This document shows, one piece after another, positions 25,400-39,045 of a DNA stretch of 64,000 nucleotides. The stretch's first letter is position 1, and each line of letters starts with the position of its first letter. This stretch comes from Hirudinaria manillensis (taxonomy: Eukaryota; Annelida; Clitellata; Hirudinida; Hirudinidae). The notes below the pieces were generated by a model. The model was given only the letters and a program-made list of their open reading frames with translations, had not been told where the DNA came from and did no database searches. The stretch covers positions 3,366,142-3,430,141 of the forward strand of contig CM067532.1 of the NCBI GenBank assembly GCA_034509925.1, given 5' to 3'. Both the position numbers and the translations under genes were made by a program.

Positions 25400-26250
25400 A
25401 ATTTGAGACGGATTTGCTGCAGAATTACGTCGAAATTTCAGAAAAAACAGGAGACTCAATTCTCACTCACGAGTTGCGAGGGTTGAATGACTGAACTGGT
25501 ATCAATTTTCGTTCCTCTTTTGGAATCTCACCAAAATACAAATAAGCCCTTTTAAGACTTGGAACTGAAGAAACTGTTTATGAATAGGCGAGCCAAAGGC
25601 TAACCATACACGCTTTGGGAAATACGCTCTCGAAACCTGAGTAGCGGAACCTGTAGAAAATAAACATTTTCTAAAATAACCTCGGATTGTGTGCAAGATT
25701 TATATGCGAATGATTCACATTAGTAACTGCTCAAAATTTTGTTGGCGTCCTGCAAACGATTAAGTAGTGTGGTCGTGCTCCCAATATACAATAATTATCC
25801 TTTTTCTCCACACTCCTCAAACAAAAAAAAAATTCTTAGAGGCACACTTGACCTTTTGAATGAGAGAAAGATATGAGAGGTATGCACCAGCCTTATCTCT
25901 CCGCTCGTAACTTTCTTCCACTCTCTCAAACCGTGAACTGCTGACCAGCAGCCCCGACGTGGACACCTGTTTGTGAGAGGCTCCAGCATTTAGTAGGATC
26001 ATCATCACTCCATCATAACCGTTACTATTATTAATTAAAAAAGAAACTCGATTTCTGATAGGAGTACGTGATGAGCGTTAAAAATAGGCTCATCATCGTC
26101 TGTGGATGGCGCTGGGTGTCGTAGAGAAGATGTCGACCCTGATAAAATGCACGCTCGCGAATACAGCATTCTGCGAACTAAGAGAGCCGGGCGAGAGTGA
26201 ACTTGGAGAAGCGAAATGTTGGCGGAGTTGTGATTGTTTTTGAGGCCGCC
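25400..26250. other. intergenic GRIN1 / latrophilin
   Basis: Contains the GRIN1 3' UTR and the latrophilin promoter and 5' UTR. The bases just before the latrophilin ATG (gaggccgccATGG) make a near-perfect Kozak context. No other exon was found. Confidence 0.5.
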
Positions 26251-28403
26251 ATGGATATCAAGCATTATTTTTACGCAAACTTGATTGTTCTGCTTTTTTG
26301 CCTGCAATACTTCAGCTACTGCTCAGGTGAGTATTGGAAGCTCTTGAAAAGGCTCTCGGATCTTTTTTTTCATGGATTGCGATTCCTGATTTTTATTTTC
26401 TCCGTTGTTTATCTTTCGTGTGGTCCTTCATAACGAGTTTGAATTTGGCGTTTATAGCTTTATTGTTTTGTCTGGGAGATTGTGGAAGGGGAAACCTTAA
26501 CGTTCACCATCGATTGCAAACTATGTTTCTGCATTACCTAATTGAGCAGGAACTAGTTCTGCTTTGCAACTTGAGACCATCAATAACCAGTCACAATCAC
26601 ATCATCATATGATTATAAAAAAAAGAAAAGAGCACGCCAATTGTTAAGCATCAAATTTCATTTAATTAAGTGAGTAATTCATTAATTCATTCAAATGTGC
26701 CGTTTTAATTATGCACCGCAACCTAGAACTCGCCTCCGGCCCTGTTTTCTTATTTGAAATTCTCCCACGCACGAACAAAGACTTCACAAACATAAAACAA
26801 GTCCACTCTTATAATGGGGACAATGTCCAGTTGACAGAAACTCTTTAGTTTTTAGTCTAATTATCAATTACTGAATAACATTACGCTCGATAAGCCCATT
26901 AACTTATCTTAGTGACGCAACAAAGCATAATTATCTAGAAATTCTCTCCCGAGGAAAGGCGTGACAAATAACAGGGTCCTATTTGGGTATCGTCTGTTGA
27001 TTATCACCGATAATAGGGGCGCTAAGATTGCGTAATCTAACCGAGCTTCGACTTGCCAGATCTGAAAACGCAAACGACCTACACTTGCGAGGGAGATGTG
27101 CTTAAGATCGAATGCCCCAAGAACCAGCACATTGAGATCGTGAGGGCCAACTATGGTCGTCTGAGTCCGACCCTCTGCTCTCACGAGCAGGACACCAGAG
27201 GCTGGGACTTAAACTGCATGTCAGAGAATTCCCTGTCCACAGTTTCGCATCAGTGAGTGTTTTTGTCGTGCTGTTGTTGTTGATGAGTTTTCAAGATGAT
27301 CAACGAGTTTTCCAAATGTGCACTTTAACCCGCACCTTCACCACATCGTCGTCGTCATCATCATCATTATCTCAATCACAATGCTGATCATTAGCAACTT
27401 TCCAGGTGTCAGAATAAAGATATGTGCCAGATATCGGCTTCCAGACCTTTCTTTGGGGAAGCTTGTCTCAATACACCGAAATATCTTGAGATTGAATACG
27501 GCTGCGAAGATGGTTAGGCAAAAAGATCTTGATTGTATCTAATGGATCTATTATTAGAACATTACATCCTTTACTAAAAGCAATTTTACATTAATGTGAG
27601 CATTAGAGAATGATTCATAGATATGTAAAAGTTTGTGAGCATTTTTAACATATTTAACCTTTTTTTTTTAGTTTCTAATGCACTTTGAAAACGTTACATT
27701 CGATGTTTGTTAATGCAAGCTTATTGCATTCTTCAACGCTTCGAACGTCGTTCTTGTAACCAAGGGAAGTTGTTCAATCGACTCCCCTAACGATGTGACA
27801 ATCTCATATCATCTCAACCTCTCATCATCTTCTAAATTCTCCAAAAAAAAAAACAGACGACGAAACTCAGAAGAGCCAAACTGACTCGAGTTCTCACACT
27901 CCTAAAAGCATGGAATCGCTCGGTGCCGATGATGACGACGATTCCTTCTGCCCAGCTGTGTCCAAGAGGAAGATTGAGTGGCCCAAAACAAAACCTGGCG
28001 AGGTGGTCCAGAGGCCTTGTCCAAACAATCGGGGTATTTTTGAATAAATTGATCATCATCATAATCATCATCATTATTGTCATCGTTTGAATAAAGCGAT
28101 CATCATCGTCGTGGTCATTATCGTCATCGTTGCCAACATCATCTTCATTTTCATCGTCGTCGTCGTCATCGCTACTTGTTGATTACTTTTGCGGTGTTGT
28201 CAATAAAAGCCATCGTCGTCGTCGTCGTCATAGTCGTTATTATATTATAAAAGGGTGTTGTTCTGATCAACTGTGGGAAGGTTCTTCTCTGCTGACAAAT
28301 TGTTGCCTAGGAGCGTTTCAATCGCGAATCTTTTGCTTTATTATTTTGTAAAATCACTGAAGTCAAGGGTCTATTCGAATTAAACGAATTGACATTCTCA
28401 CGA

Positions 28404-28451
<48 letters not shown>

Positions 28452-31400
28452 CATCATTATTATTATTATTATTATTGTGGTTGTTATGATGATGGTGGTG
28501 GTGGTAGTGTGGTGATGATGGTGACGACGACGATGATGATGATGATTATTATTAAATCTTAATATCGGTGAAACTAACACTACTTGATATAGATCTGTCA
28601 TCATCAACTATTTCCGAATTCAAGTTCTTCCTAGAGACCATCCATCCTTTTGACCCGACATAATTCTCAATTCCTGAAACAGTAAACAAAATTCCAATCT
28701 CGACTTTACTTGCTTCCTCTTGGAAGGAGCAAATGCTAAATGATTCCACGATTCATTTTCACTAGTGAAGCATACTTTCTTTAAAAAATATTTAGGAAAA
28801 AAAATAAACAAATTGGCCGCAAATGATTCAAATCGTGAGATTTACAATGGAATGAAACTTTCTCTCGCGCGTTCTTTGGAGCCGTGTGCCACTTCGAGGT
28901 TCCTCTCCGTTTACATCAGTTATTCATTTGATAATTAATAATTATTTCGATTAAGTAATTATTTCAATCAAATGATATTATTTATTTTGATGATTTTGTC
29001 TTTGATATTTTGGCATTTGGTGGACAATTTGGTTTTTTTGAAGACGAAGATGCTTGAATCCAATCTTGGAGAGTTCAAAACATAGGAACGTGTGGTTCAC
29101 TGTTTTGTAAACGGCTGTCTTTATAAAACCTTCAGACTTTAATAGACTTGGACATCATCCTTAGTGTTTGGGAACATCAGAACATATCATCATTTGAGCA
29201 CTGCAATAAATAAGCATATTAATATTATTATTATTATTAATTACAGTGATAACATTACTTATTCTCATCGAAATATTATATTATATTGTGTCAGAAAAAA
29301 TGGCCGCCTGGCAGTGCGGATGGAACCCCGTGTCTTGGGTTTACAGACCAGACCTCAGCAACTGCGTGTCTCAAAATATCATCAACATCGGTCGTAAGGT
29401 GGGCGAATCATCAATATTAATTAAATCATCATTTATTTGTCTGTCTCTCTGTTTGTTTGTATGTGTGTTTGTATGTATGTGTATATGTGTGTATATGTTT
29501 GTTTGGTTGTCATTTCTCAAAGCTGTATCTCCCCTTGAGCCTATAAACTTTTGAAGACAGAGTTTCAAATTATCTCGCCTGGCATCTGTTTCCCATCTAA
29601 ACATCTAAACTCTGTGTCTGAAGAGGACATTCATCTCATGATCCAACTTTTTGCACTAGGCCTGTCATCTCTGCTGTGGTTTTTAATTTAATAAAACAAA
29701 GTATTTCTCGTATGCGTTCATTCTACCATTAATCTGTATCATTAATTCATTAATTAATTCATTAATCACCTAACTGAACCTTTTATTAAATTTAACTTTT
29801 CGATATTCGTATCATCTAATTGTTGCAGATTAACGAGAGCGACAAAGATGCTGCTTCACTCATCAATGTCATATCAGAACTGTCAGCGATCTCCGTCAAA
29901 TTTGACTTCTTCGGCGGTGACTTGAACCACGTGGCCAACGCCATAAAAGATACCGTTCAACAAATTGATACCATCGTCTTCAATACCACCCAAGAAGAGG
30001 AGCAGGTTGCTCTGGAACTGAACAAGGTGCTGTTCATCATCATCTTAGTCGTCATCATCACCATTGCCATCATAATCATCGTCGTCATCCGATGACTTTG
30101 ATTTCCTCAGGCCGTAGTCAAGTCCAGCAGTGAACTCATGTCTCACAGGAACAACGATTCGTGGCACGACCTCCCGCCAAAATACCAAGCAGACGTCCTA
30201 AGTCACTTGATGACGAGCGTCGAGAAAAGCGGGTTCAGGCTGGCAAGGGCTGCACGCTCGACAGAGAAATTTCATCAAATCGAGCCGAACATCGGTGCCT
30301 GATTTGCTTTAATTGTTGAGAATTCCTTGCGAAAATATCTCGACGTTGTGTGTTTTTTGAGCCATGTCAGAGGCTTTCTTTAACTTTTTATTTTAAAATA
30401 AATCTTGGTTTCATTTTCAGACTGTAGTGTTATTAATTTATGGAATTCATCGGGGTTTAAAGCGATTTGCGTGAATTAAAATGATTCGGATCAAACTTTG
30501 AACGTCGAGGCAATTATTTCCTACTTATTCAGCGGCATTTCACTGAGATGAATAACATGATGATGATATGTTCTTCGAAAACAGCCGTCAAAGTGCTATC
30601 GATGGACGCCAGTCATGAAGTGCAGGATGTTATATTTCCTGACGAAAAGGTCTTCAAGGGCGAAAACTGGTTGGACGAGGGAGACTCAATAAAACTGACG
30701 GGAAAGGCCGTGAAGGGAGCTGGTAACGACGCCCTCCGTTGTCTCTAATTTCGCGGGAGAATTGCATGATTGGCTGGTTTTAATTGCAGGCAACACGCAC
30801 ATCGTACTGGCCATTTACAAGAATCTCGACCAACTTCTTCACAAGAACTGCACGAACTCGGATTCCTCGGACGAAAACATACTTCACTCGAAAGTCATTT
30901 CGGCGTCCATCAGAAACAACGACAAAGAAACAAAGGAATTAAAAGATCCCATCCTCTTCACTCTCCGTCACTCCACCGTTTGTAAACATTTCAAAGTTAT
31001 ATCAATCGATGAGAATATAAATTTGTTGTCTTAGACAGTGTGATGTTGTTCCGTCAATCTTACGCAAGATGATATCGTGTTACAGCTGCTGCTGCTGATG
31101 ATGATGTCGATTATGTTGATGTGTAATTTGTAAAATCCACTCGGCCTATCTTATGGAATCTTTGCCGAGAATGTAGGCGGTGAATAAGCAGAGAATAAAC
31201 AAAAAAAATCACGAAAACCAAACGTAAACAATGAAGTCGCTGTTGACGTCGTGGGATGCGATTGCCAACCGCCTGTTACCAGCAAAATGACATCATCATA
31301 ATTGTTTGACTTGTTCTTGTTCACAATTATTCTTGTCATGAAATTGGTCCGAGATCTCCTCCCAGTGGATAATTATAAAATGCAATTTTATACTTTGCTA

Positions 31401-34400
31401 CTATTAACCGGACGCCACTTAATTTATTATCACTAACTATTTTTTATCGATCGTTAATCGATCAAATCATTTTATTAATAACTATCTAATTAATTAATTA
31501 ATTTCAGAATGTCAGCGTTAATCAAGTCTTCTGTTCATTTTGGAATGTCTTGGGAAGGTGCGTTACGTTTAGCTGAGAATTTTGTTTGTCAGAGATGGGA
31601 ATAAATTTACAGAAAAAAAATACAAAACTCTTCAACCCTTCAAGCGAGGAGGAGGGGTGGTGGTCTTCGTCGGGATGTCACGTGGTCTCCTCAAACTCCA
31701 CCCACACGACCTGCTCCTGCGATCATCTGACCCACTTTGCCATTCTCATGTCTGTCTCTCCCCACAACATACCCGTGAGTTTCATCCTTTTTGAATGGCA
31801 TTAGCTCAGCCAATAGAGTTAAAGTTCCATTAAGAGATCGTCATCATATAAATATTAAATATAATATAAGCAAATGTAAGCAAAATTATACCTAAATATG
31901 GTCCCCTAACCTCCAAAAACTTCCAAAATAATACACCACTGCATCCGAGAAGGTTTAAGTTTTGCACTGGAATCAATCTGTTGAATGCGATTAAACGATT
32001 GAACGAGATAAAATTAGTTTTAATTAAATTTAAATTTTATCTTAAAAAGTCTTTGTTTCAATTTTCTGTTCAGGATTCGTCTGTTCATTTGTTCTCTTTG
32101 AGTCTGATAACGTACTTCGGATGCATCGTCAGCATCATCTGCCTCATCATGAGCTTCTTCACGTTTATCTTTATCAAGTAAAAAATCATTATTTTACGAA
32201 TTCAATTAATTAAACGAATAAAACCAATGGCCAGACCTCGTATAAAACCACGGATTGAATTTCTTTGCAGAAGTTTGAACAGCGATCGCGACACAATCCA
32301 CAAGCATTTGTTCATCACACTCTGCCTCTCTGAAGCCATATTCCTTCACAGCATCTCGCCCTACAACACTCCCGTTCGTCCTTCAATTTCAAATATTTTC
32401 CGTAGAATAATAACCTTAAAATACCGCTCATTAGAAAAACATTTTGCTTCGAAATGAGACACGACCCCCGCGTGGCACTCGAGCGAGAGCCAATGCTCTT
32501 TCATCGTAACAAATTACACATGAAAAGGTTTCGCAAATGTTATTAACATCGTGCATTGTCAACGTCGTCGTTTTAGTTGTCTTGTCTGATAGTGGCCGTA
32601 CTGTTGCATTACTGTTTCCTTGTGGCGTTCATGTGGATGGGCCTGGAAGGACTCCAGCTTTATGTCATGCTGGTGGAAGTGTTTGACGTAGAAAGGTCCA
32701 GGGTCGTTTGGTACTACGTGTCTGCCTACGGTTGGTCGTTCGTTGTTTGTTCTTTGTTTACTCTAGGGATGTGCTTAATTAGAAGCAAACGTGTTCTCTC
32801 TCTGAAGGAATACCCTTCATCATCGTTGCGTCAACCCTCGCTGCGAGTCCAAGCGGATACGAGACTGAGAAATAGTGAGGTTATGATAATGCTTCCGTTA
32901 AGAAAGAGGTGAACGTGTGTTATTATTTTGTCTGCAGTTGCTGGCTGAAAATTGAAAATGGCTTCATTTGGGCATTTGTGGGACCTGTTTGTGCCATTCT
33001 TTTGGTAAAGGAATTTCATTTGATCTTTGACATCCAGCACTCAAGCTAATCAAATACATTTCTGTCAGGTAAATCTAGCGATGTTATTGGTTGCACTGAG
33101 AGCCATGTACCAGCACACCAAAAGTCCTGCTGCCAACTGGAAATTCAAGCAGAGTGGAAAAGCAGCAAAATTTGGGTTATTAATTTTATTTCTTGAGCAC
33201 ACATTTTTAACACCAGTCTTAAGTTTAATTTTGCATAATCAATTTTGCATACAACAACCTTTTAGAAGCCGTAAGGTTAAAAGTTAAGAACACGGCGCTA
33301 ACCGTAATACGTGAGATTAATAAACGAAAAAACGGAATTGAAAAAGTGAAAGTAATATTCGTAACATCTTAAGTCACAATATACGTATAAGCCACAATTT
33401 GTAAGTTTTTAAGCAGACAACTGCTACTAATGTGTATTGGAGCATTGAAAAAAATAATGGTTTACGATGAACTTGTTATAGGATGTGGATCAAAGGGGCC
33501 TTCATGCTTATCATTCTCCTTGGACTAACCTGGGTCTTTGGACTTTTATACATCAACAACAACTCCATCTTTATGGCTTATTTGTTTACCATTTTCAACA
33601 GCTTCCAGGGGCTTTTTATCTTCATTTTTCACTGCCTTTTGTACGACAAGGTGCCATTTCATTTCCGAGTTACTTTTAATTTGTCCTTTAATTATGCTGA
33701 AAAAAAAAGATTGGATCCTGTAAATTATTTTATTTATTATTACGATGATATATTTTGAAATAAAGTAGCTGCAATATTTTTGTAAATTTTTTTTTGTAGG
33801 TCATCAAAGAATATAGAAAAGTTTTCCACAGAATAAGTGGATTCCATGCCAGTTTTGTCAACATGTTCAGTGGCAACTCTTCAAAAAGCATGACAAATTC
33901 CCTCACAAATGACGTCAGTTATTTTAATTTATTACTAAATGAACTTTTTCTTATAAATCACGTCAATAATTAAATTTAAATCGCTTGAATTTTCAGAGAT
34001 CCAGCAGCTTAAGGAAGGTTAATATTTTTCTGAATTGCTATTATATTCTTTCTAAATCTTTCTAAATCAAAATGAGTTCACATAAAGATTTTGCTTCAGA
34101 GCAAACTATTCCAGTTGTTTTCATTGAGAAAGTCGACATCAACCACAAGGCAGTCTTCATCCTTCCTTCAATCCAAGCGTTTGTATCATTTAACTATTAT
34201 TAAGAATTATTATTATTAAGAATAAAGCTCAACCGAACAAAAAACATCTTTCCCTTTGATCACTAATTTACAATTGCAACCAAATGCAGCATTTCATCAC
34301 TTTCAATAACAATTTCTGTCTTTTATCTCAAAAGGTTTTCTTAAATATCTTTGTCTCTGTTTGAACCTCACTCATCTTATATCAAGCACAGAGCCAATTA

Positions 34401-35449
34401 ATCGCTTTATGACGTTTTTCATAAACGCGTTATATAAAAGCTTATAAAAGATTGGTTAATTTGGATCTTTTAATGTAATTCTCTGCTTGATCGTTTATCA
34501 GAGCCATTACTGATGTGAAATTACTTGATCCTTTGTTTAAGAAAAATCACCATCATCCGTCTTCGCCGACGCTAGCTCAATCACGGCATCTCCATTAAAT
34601 CTTGAAAGACTTCAATTGAACAGATTCAGTGCAACGAATAATAGTTTGAGATAAATTGAAAAATTTACATGAATTTAATTAAGACCCAAAGTAGTGTCCT
34701 AATCATCCTCTAAAATAATTCCACAAATATCAGGCACAGTCCTTCCTTTGAAGTATTTATTTATAACATTTGAAATATTTATTGATGAACATCAAAAAGC
34801 TCCTATTTATTTCAAACATGCAGATTTGCCGTCAGCAGTTGACAACTCGTACCATCCAACTGACTCGGGTTATGGAGAGGAACACATTTACAACGAACCA
34901 ACAGAAGACGATCCATCCTTCTACTTGGAACCAATCAAGATCAAGATGAACTTTGACCCCGACTTCACTGCCACAAACAACGGGAGACCTTTTTCGCTGG
35001 AAGAGGACTTTTCACTCATGGAGGGCTCAGTCGCTTACACGGAATATTTGGATGATAACAGAAATCAGGTTGCCAGAAGGAGCGAAGGATCAGCTAAAGG
35101 TATCAAAAATAAGATATTTTTTCTAGACTATGTTTTAATGTCTGAATAACTTGTTTACTGTAATTTGGTGACTCACGAAAGATCCATTACACTGATTTAT
35201 GGCCTTTCCGGTGGCTCTGATGAGAGACACGATGATACCCGATACTGAGGCGTAATAAATCGAACTGCGTTGAGAAACTTCCTAAAGACTCATTCATTCA
35301 TTCATTCATCTGCCCACTCATTCACTCGTGAGAGCTGATATGACTTAAGTTGTACGTTTGTACTTTCAGGGCGCACATTCGACGTGGACAAGTACAGAAT
35401 CGATCCGAGGATCCGATTGGAGGACCACGAAGACCAATTAACAACTTAA
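26251..35449 (+). CDS. ADGRL: latrophilin, adhesion GPCR (RBL-HRM-GAIN/GPS-7TM, no olfactomedin domain)
   Basis: Exons: 26251-26326, 27060-27252, 27406-27512, 27857-28033, 29295-29398, 29829-30026, 30111-30294, 30585-30722, 30790-30977, 31508-31557, 31645-31774, 32074-32177, 32271-32373, 32577-32730, 32808-32874, 32938-33004, 33069-33175, 33482-33650, 33800-33913, 33997-34017, 34100-34178, 34824-35099, 35370-35449; 961 aa, all phases closing. Order: signal peptide; galactose-binding lectin domain ([18 protein letters not shown]); acidic linker; hormone-receptor motif ([13 protein letters not shown]); GAIN; GPS with [21 protein letters not shown] (cleavage expected at HL|T, freeing the tethered agonist THFAILMSV); seven TM segments with [47 protein letters not shown] and [15 protein letters not shown]. 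The architecture matches invertebrate lat-1. A 21-nt micro-exon (33997-34017) lies in the cytoplasmic tail, and the last residues (QLTT) are not a typical PDZ ligand. Confidence 0.95.
28405..28555. repeat. (ATT)n/(GAT)n microsatellite block in a latrophilin intron
   Basis: Long ATT run followed by GGT and GAC/GAT runs. On the minus strand it produces a false His-rich open frame. Further (ATC)n/(GTC)n tracts in the same gene lie at ~27339-27370, ~28049-28130, ~28150-28240 and ~30033-30095. Confidence 0.9.
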
Positions 35450-35649
35450 ACATTCTTATTCGACGTGTTTCTATTTTTGTTGATTTTACTTTTTAAGAGC
35501 GCGTTTACAAGCAACTTTATCGGCCACTGTAATTTTTTTTTATCAGACGACTTGTAAAGAGAATGCTCTGTAGTTAAAGTTCGTACAGATGTCGACTTTG
35601 TTGCAATTTCCAGCGACCGAGAGAATCTGAAAATATTCCACATTTATTG

Positions 35650-35655
35650 AATAAA
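35650..35655 (+). terminator. polyadenylation signal for latrophilin
   Basis: AATAAA about 200 bp after the latrophilin stop, within the 250-bp gap before the convergent THOC6 stop codon at 35699. Confidence 0.55.
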
Positions 35656-35698
35656 GTATAAATTCAGCGGTTATTCAGGAAATAACGTTGTTTTCATT

Positions 35699-38600
35699 TC
35701 AAACCTTTGGGAGTTTGTACGCGTTGCTGACGGTAATGCTGAAAACGTTGGTCGGAGTGCAAGGCACGCAGGCCTCTTCTTTGCCGTTGACGGACCAGTG
35801 CCTGACCAGCGCTTCATTTCCTCCTGAGATGATCTGAGAGAGGAGGATTAAATTAAATCTCGATTAAACTTTAATCCGACTAAATAATAATAATAATAAT
35901 AAACATGAAATGAATAAACACGTGAAATGAATAATGAAATAATAAAAATTTTTGAAAATAAGTTCCAACCGTTCCATCGTCGTGGATGACGTCATTGGAA
36001 AGGATTCCGGGAGCATTGAATGTGCACAGGGAGGTTTTGTAGTCCTCGTGCCACAGGGACAGAGACGGTCCGCCTCCGCACACCTGATGATGATGACGAC
36101 GATGATGGTGATGATGAAAGTTGCATTTCATGACTTTGAATGACATGAAATATTTCTAATCAAATTTGCCATAGAATCTTCTTTGGACCAGCAATAATTA
36201 TTACTAATTATTCTATGCAGTAGCAACAATAACATAAGATTTGTTTACTTAATAAGTGTTTTGATTGTACGCGATAAGCGAGCACTTATGATGCAATCAA
36301 TCGTGGCAAGAATAAAAATATTTATAGTTAATAAATATTATTAAACAATACTACAGTATCTTTGGGGAATTCTGAGTTCCAGTCTGTGGCCAAAATTTTT
36401 TAAAATAGAATTATTCCTGAACAGTCAAGTAGTTTCCATTTTGCTCGTGGAGCAGCAAAACATATTAAGAGTTATAACGACACGAATTGCAAAAGAGGTT
36501 GAAATCTCAGCGGTGACTCACAATCCAATCTCTGCCAGGTATTACAGTCAGGCACTTTATCCATTTACCAAGATTGTCTCTGGAGCAATTCACGTCGCTT
36601 GAAGGAAGTATTTCGTGGATTGGAGAGTTTCCGGTTCTCGTTTCTGACGAAGAATTTGTTATCGTTAAACTTTTATTTAATTAATTAAATTTATCGGGAG
36701 CTGGATTCTAATTGGATTCCAAGTATATTATGACTGTTTATTTCATAAATTAGAAGCATTTGCACGTCACTCACCCCATACTTTGAGAAATCCATCTTCA
36801 GAACCAGAGAAGATTTTCTGAGATTTTACACAGAGGCACAAAACACTGTCAGAGTGACCTTGAAATTTGTGCTAAAGAGAGAGTGATAAGAAGTTGATGC
36901 TTTCAGAATCAATTAGTCAATGTAAAGTTTTAAAAACATGTTTCCTTCTTCAAGCCAACAGCACAAGAATTTTAAGCGTGACTAAATCTTGCAAATGAAA
37001 ATGAAAATTTAAAAAATTACCAAATGTTCTTTTGTAGCAACATCCCATTCATGGATCATACCATCTCCTCCACCACTGTAAAGACGTGTGCCCTTCAAAT
37101 TTATTTTTAAAATTATATAATAATTATAACTGTTATAACTATTACAATCAACTGTTATCATCATTACAATACACATATTTTGTAATTGATTCAATTGCTC
37201 ACAGATGTATGTAAAACAGAAGCTGTTAAATGTTTATCTAAAACTTTGCAATGAAACACAACAGCCTGCAATTAATTCTTATAAATGTGAAATTCAAATA
37301 CAGTAAAACCTGTCTATAGGGATAGCTAGATTTTGTATGAAAATGGTGTCCCTATGAGGAGGTTGTCCCTTTTTTTCAGGTGTCAATATTAAAGTAAAAT
37401 CAGTTCATGGAAAAAATGGCCCTTAAGTCAGGTTTTACCCTATTCTTGGGTGCCCCAATTCACAGGTTTTACTGTATAATATTTAATTAGAATTAATATT
37501 TAATTAGAATATTTAGATAGCCAACAACATCTGAAAACAGGTAGAATGAAATGACATCTGGACATTTTATCCCTTTCAATTCCCATAACAATAAACAATC
37601 ACTCACGTCATCTGAGAAAGCAACACAATTAATTTCAGAGCAACTGTCGAAGAGGCTGAAAATTAAATTATTAAGTTAAGTTATTCAAATTTTACAAAGA
37701 ATATAAAAAGCCATAAATTCATGTTTATGTTCAAAAGGATGAAATTAATTTGTCATCTCCATCACCTAAATCGTCATCATCATCAAAATATTAAAAATAA
37801 TAAATAAATATTTTTAAGTTAACATTTGGAAAACACAAAATCTCACTTTGGGGATGGAACTTTAAATATAATGACATTTTCTGATGTCTACAACAATGAA
37901 TAAAACATTATCATCATCATCATCATCATCAACATCAACACAGCCATCATCGTAGTTGTTATCATCATCAATGGCAGCAATTAACCTCAGACAAAGGAAT
38001 TTATGATGTCACTAGCCATAAACAATCGTTTAAAAAAATCACGTGAAAATTACAAGCTGCATAGAAAATATAAACTAACAAAATTATATCCCCCTACTTT
38101 TAGACATAACAGACGTTAATGAATCATATTAATTCCCATTATATCATTACTACATCCATAATCATCAAAAATTGAGTTCTCAAAACCAACTTTCTCAATC
38201 AGATCAGACCACTTCCAAACAAAGACATTTCCATCACTGCTTCCACTGAAAGAAGAAAAATGTGGAATTGAAAATAAATTGTTCAATTGAGGCCCCATAA
38301 TGGCAGTTGTTATTCTTGTTATTTATTAATATGATTGTTATTATTATTATTATTGTTGTTATTATTATTTGTCATGGCTGAAATTTACTATTTTCATTTT
38401 TCATCGAATTAATATAATGCATCATTTACCCTGCCAAATATTCTTGACTGCTTTTAAGAGAAAGAATCTGATTAGAATGAGGAACTACAAAAGAAATAAT
38501 GATAATGAGTCACTTTATCTCATACATTACATTATTTAACAATTCATCAACATTCATAAGTTAATTAAAAAAATAAAAGCAATTAACTTAATTGATTTAA

Positions 38601-39045
38601 GTACCAAACAAAATATCTCATCAACGTGAATTTTGAAATCTCACCTTGAAAAGTGAAGTAAGGATTTAACGATTCCCAAGTCACCTCGGTACTCAGTGTT
38701 GGTGCTATGCTTAAAAAAATCAAACCGAATAAATTACATGGTTTAAAATAAGAACAATGAAGCAAGTGACTTTTTAAATTAATTCAATGACAAGTAAACA
38801 ATTTAATTCTATAAAGTGGATAATAAATATAAATGTAATAATAATTAAAGTTAAAAAACAAATAATAATAAAAAATTTGTTTTACATTAACTAAGACATT
38901 TAATGTTGAATGAAGAAATGGGACATCTTAAAATGTTTAAAAGCTAACTGGAACACTGATATCCTCCCCAGATGACCTGAACAGGCCAGAAAATTATTGC
39001 ATGGTGAGAAACTTTGCCCCAAAATGGTTGTGTAGAGTTCTCTTT
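35699..39045 (-). CDS. THOC6: THO complex subunit 6, WD-repeat protein (first exon not found)
   Basis: THOC6 is a WD40 subunit of the THO/TREX mRNA-export complex. Exons: 38949-~39045, 38645-38709, 38430-38484, 38151-38245, 37847-37880, 37607-37655, 37021-37092, 36775-36871, 36522-36643, 35970-36083, 35699-35833. The first readable part (ELYTTILGQSFSPCNNFLAC, then GRISVF) matches the THOC6 N-terminus after its initial residues. WD blades follow: GGSSDGNVFVWKW, INCVAFSDDGTRLYSGGGDG, HKFQGHSDSVLCLC, FSGSEDGFLKVW. Diagnostic THOC6 signatures are CSRDNLGKWIKCL followed by DWIVCGGGPSLSLWH, and the terminal blade IISGGNEALVRHWS to PCTPTNVFSITVN. The initiator Met must lie in a small upstream exon that I could not place. 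The gene is convergent with latrophilin. Confidence 0.9.
37301..37474. mobile_element. 174-bp MITE with TA target duplication in a THOC6 intron
   Basis: Terminal inverted repeats CAGTAAAACCTGT...ACAGGTTTTACTG, flanked on both sides by TA (37299-37300 and 37475-37476). No coding capacity. The TA duplication and the CAGT terminus fit a Tc1/mariner-superfamily (pogo-like) non-autonomous element. Confidence 0.85.

Noticed and set aside
28398..28607. Minus-strand His/Thr/Ile-rich open frame
   Set aside because: Pure translation of trinucleotide microsatellites inside a latrophilin intron.
31582..31804. Two overlapping plus frames ahead of the latrophilin GPS
   Set aside because: Reading from the obvious acceptor at ~31581 puts the GPS out of frame. 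The acceptor at 31645 keeps phase with the preceding exon and joins CSFWNVLG to [11 protein letters not shown].
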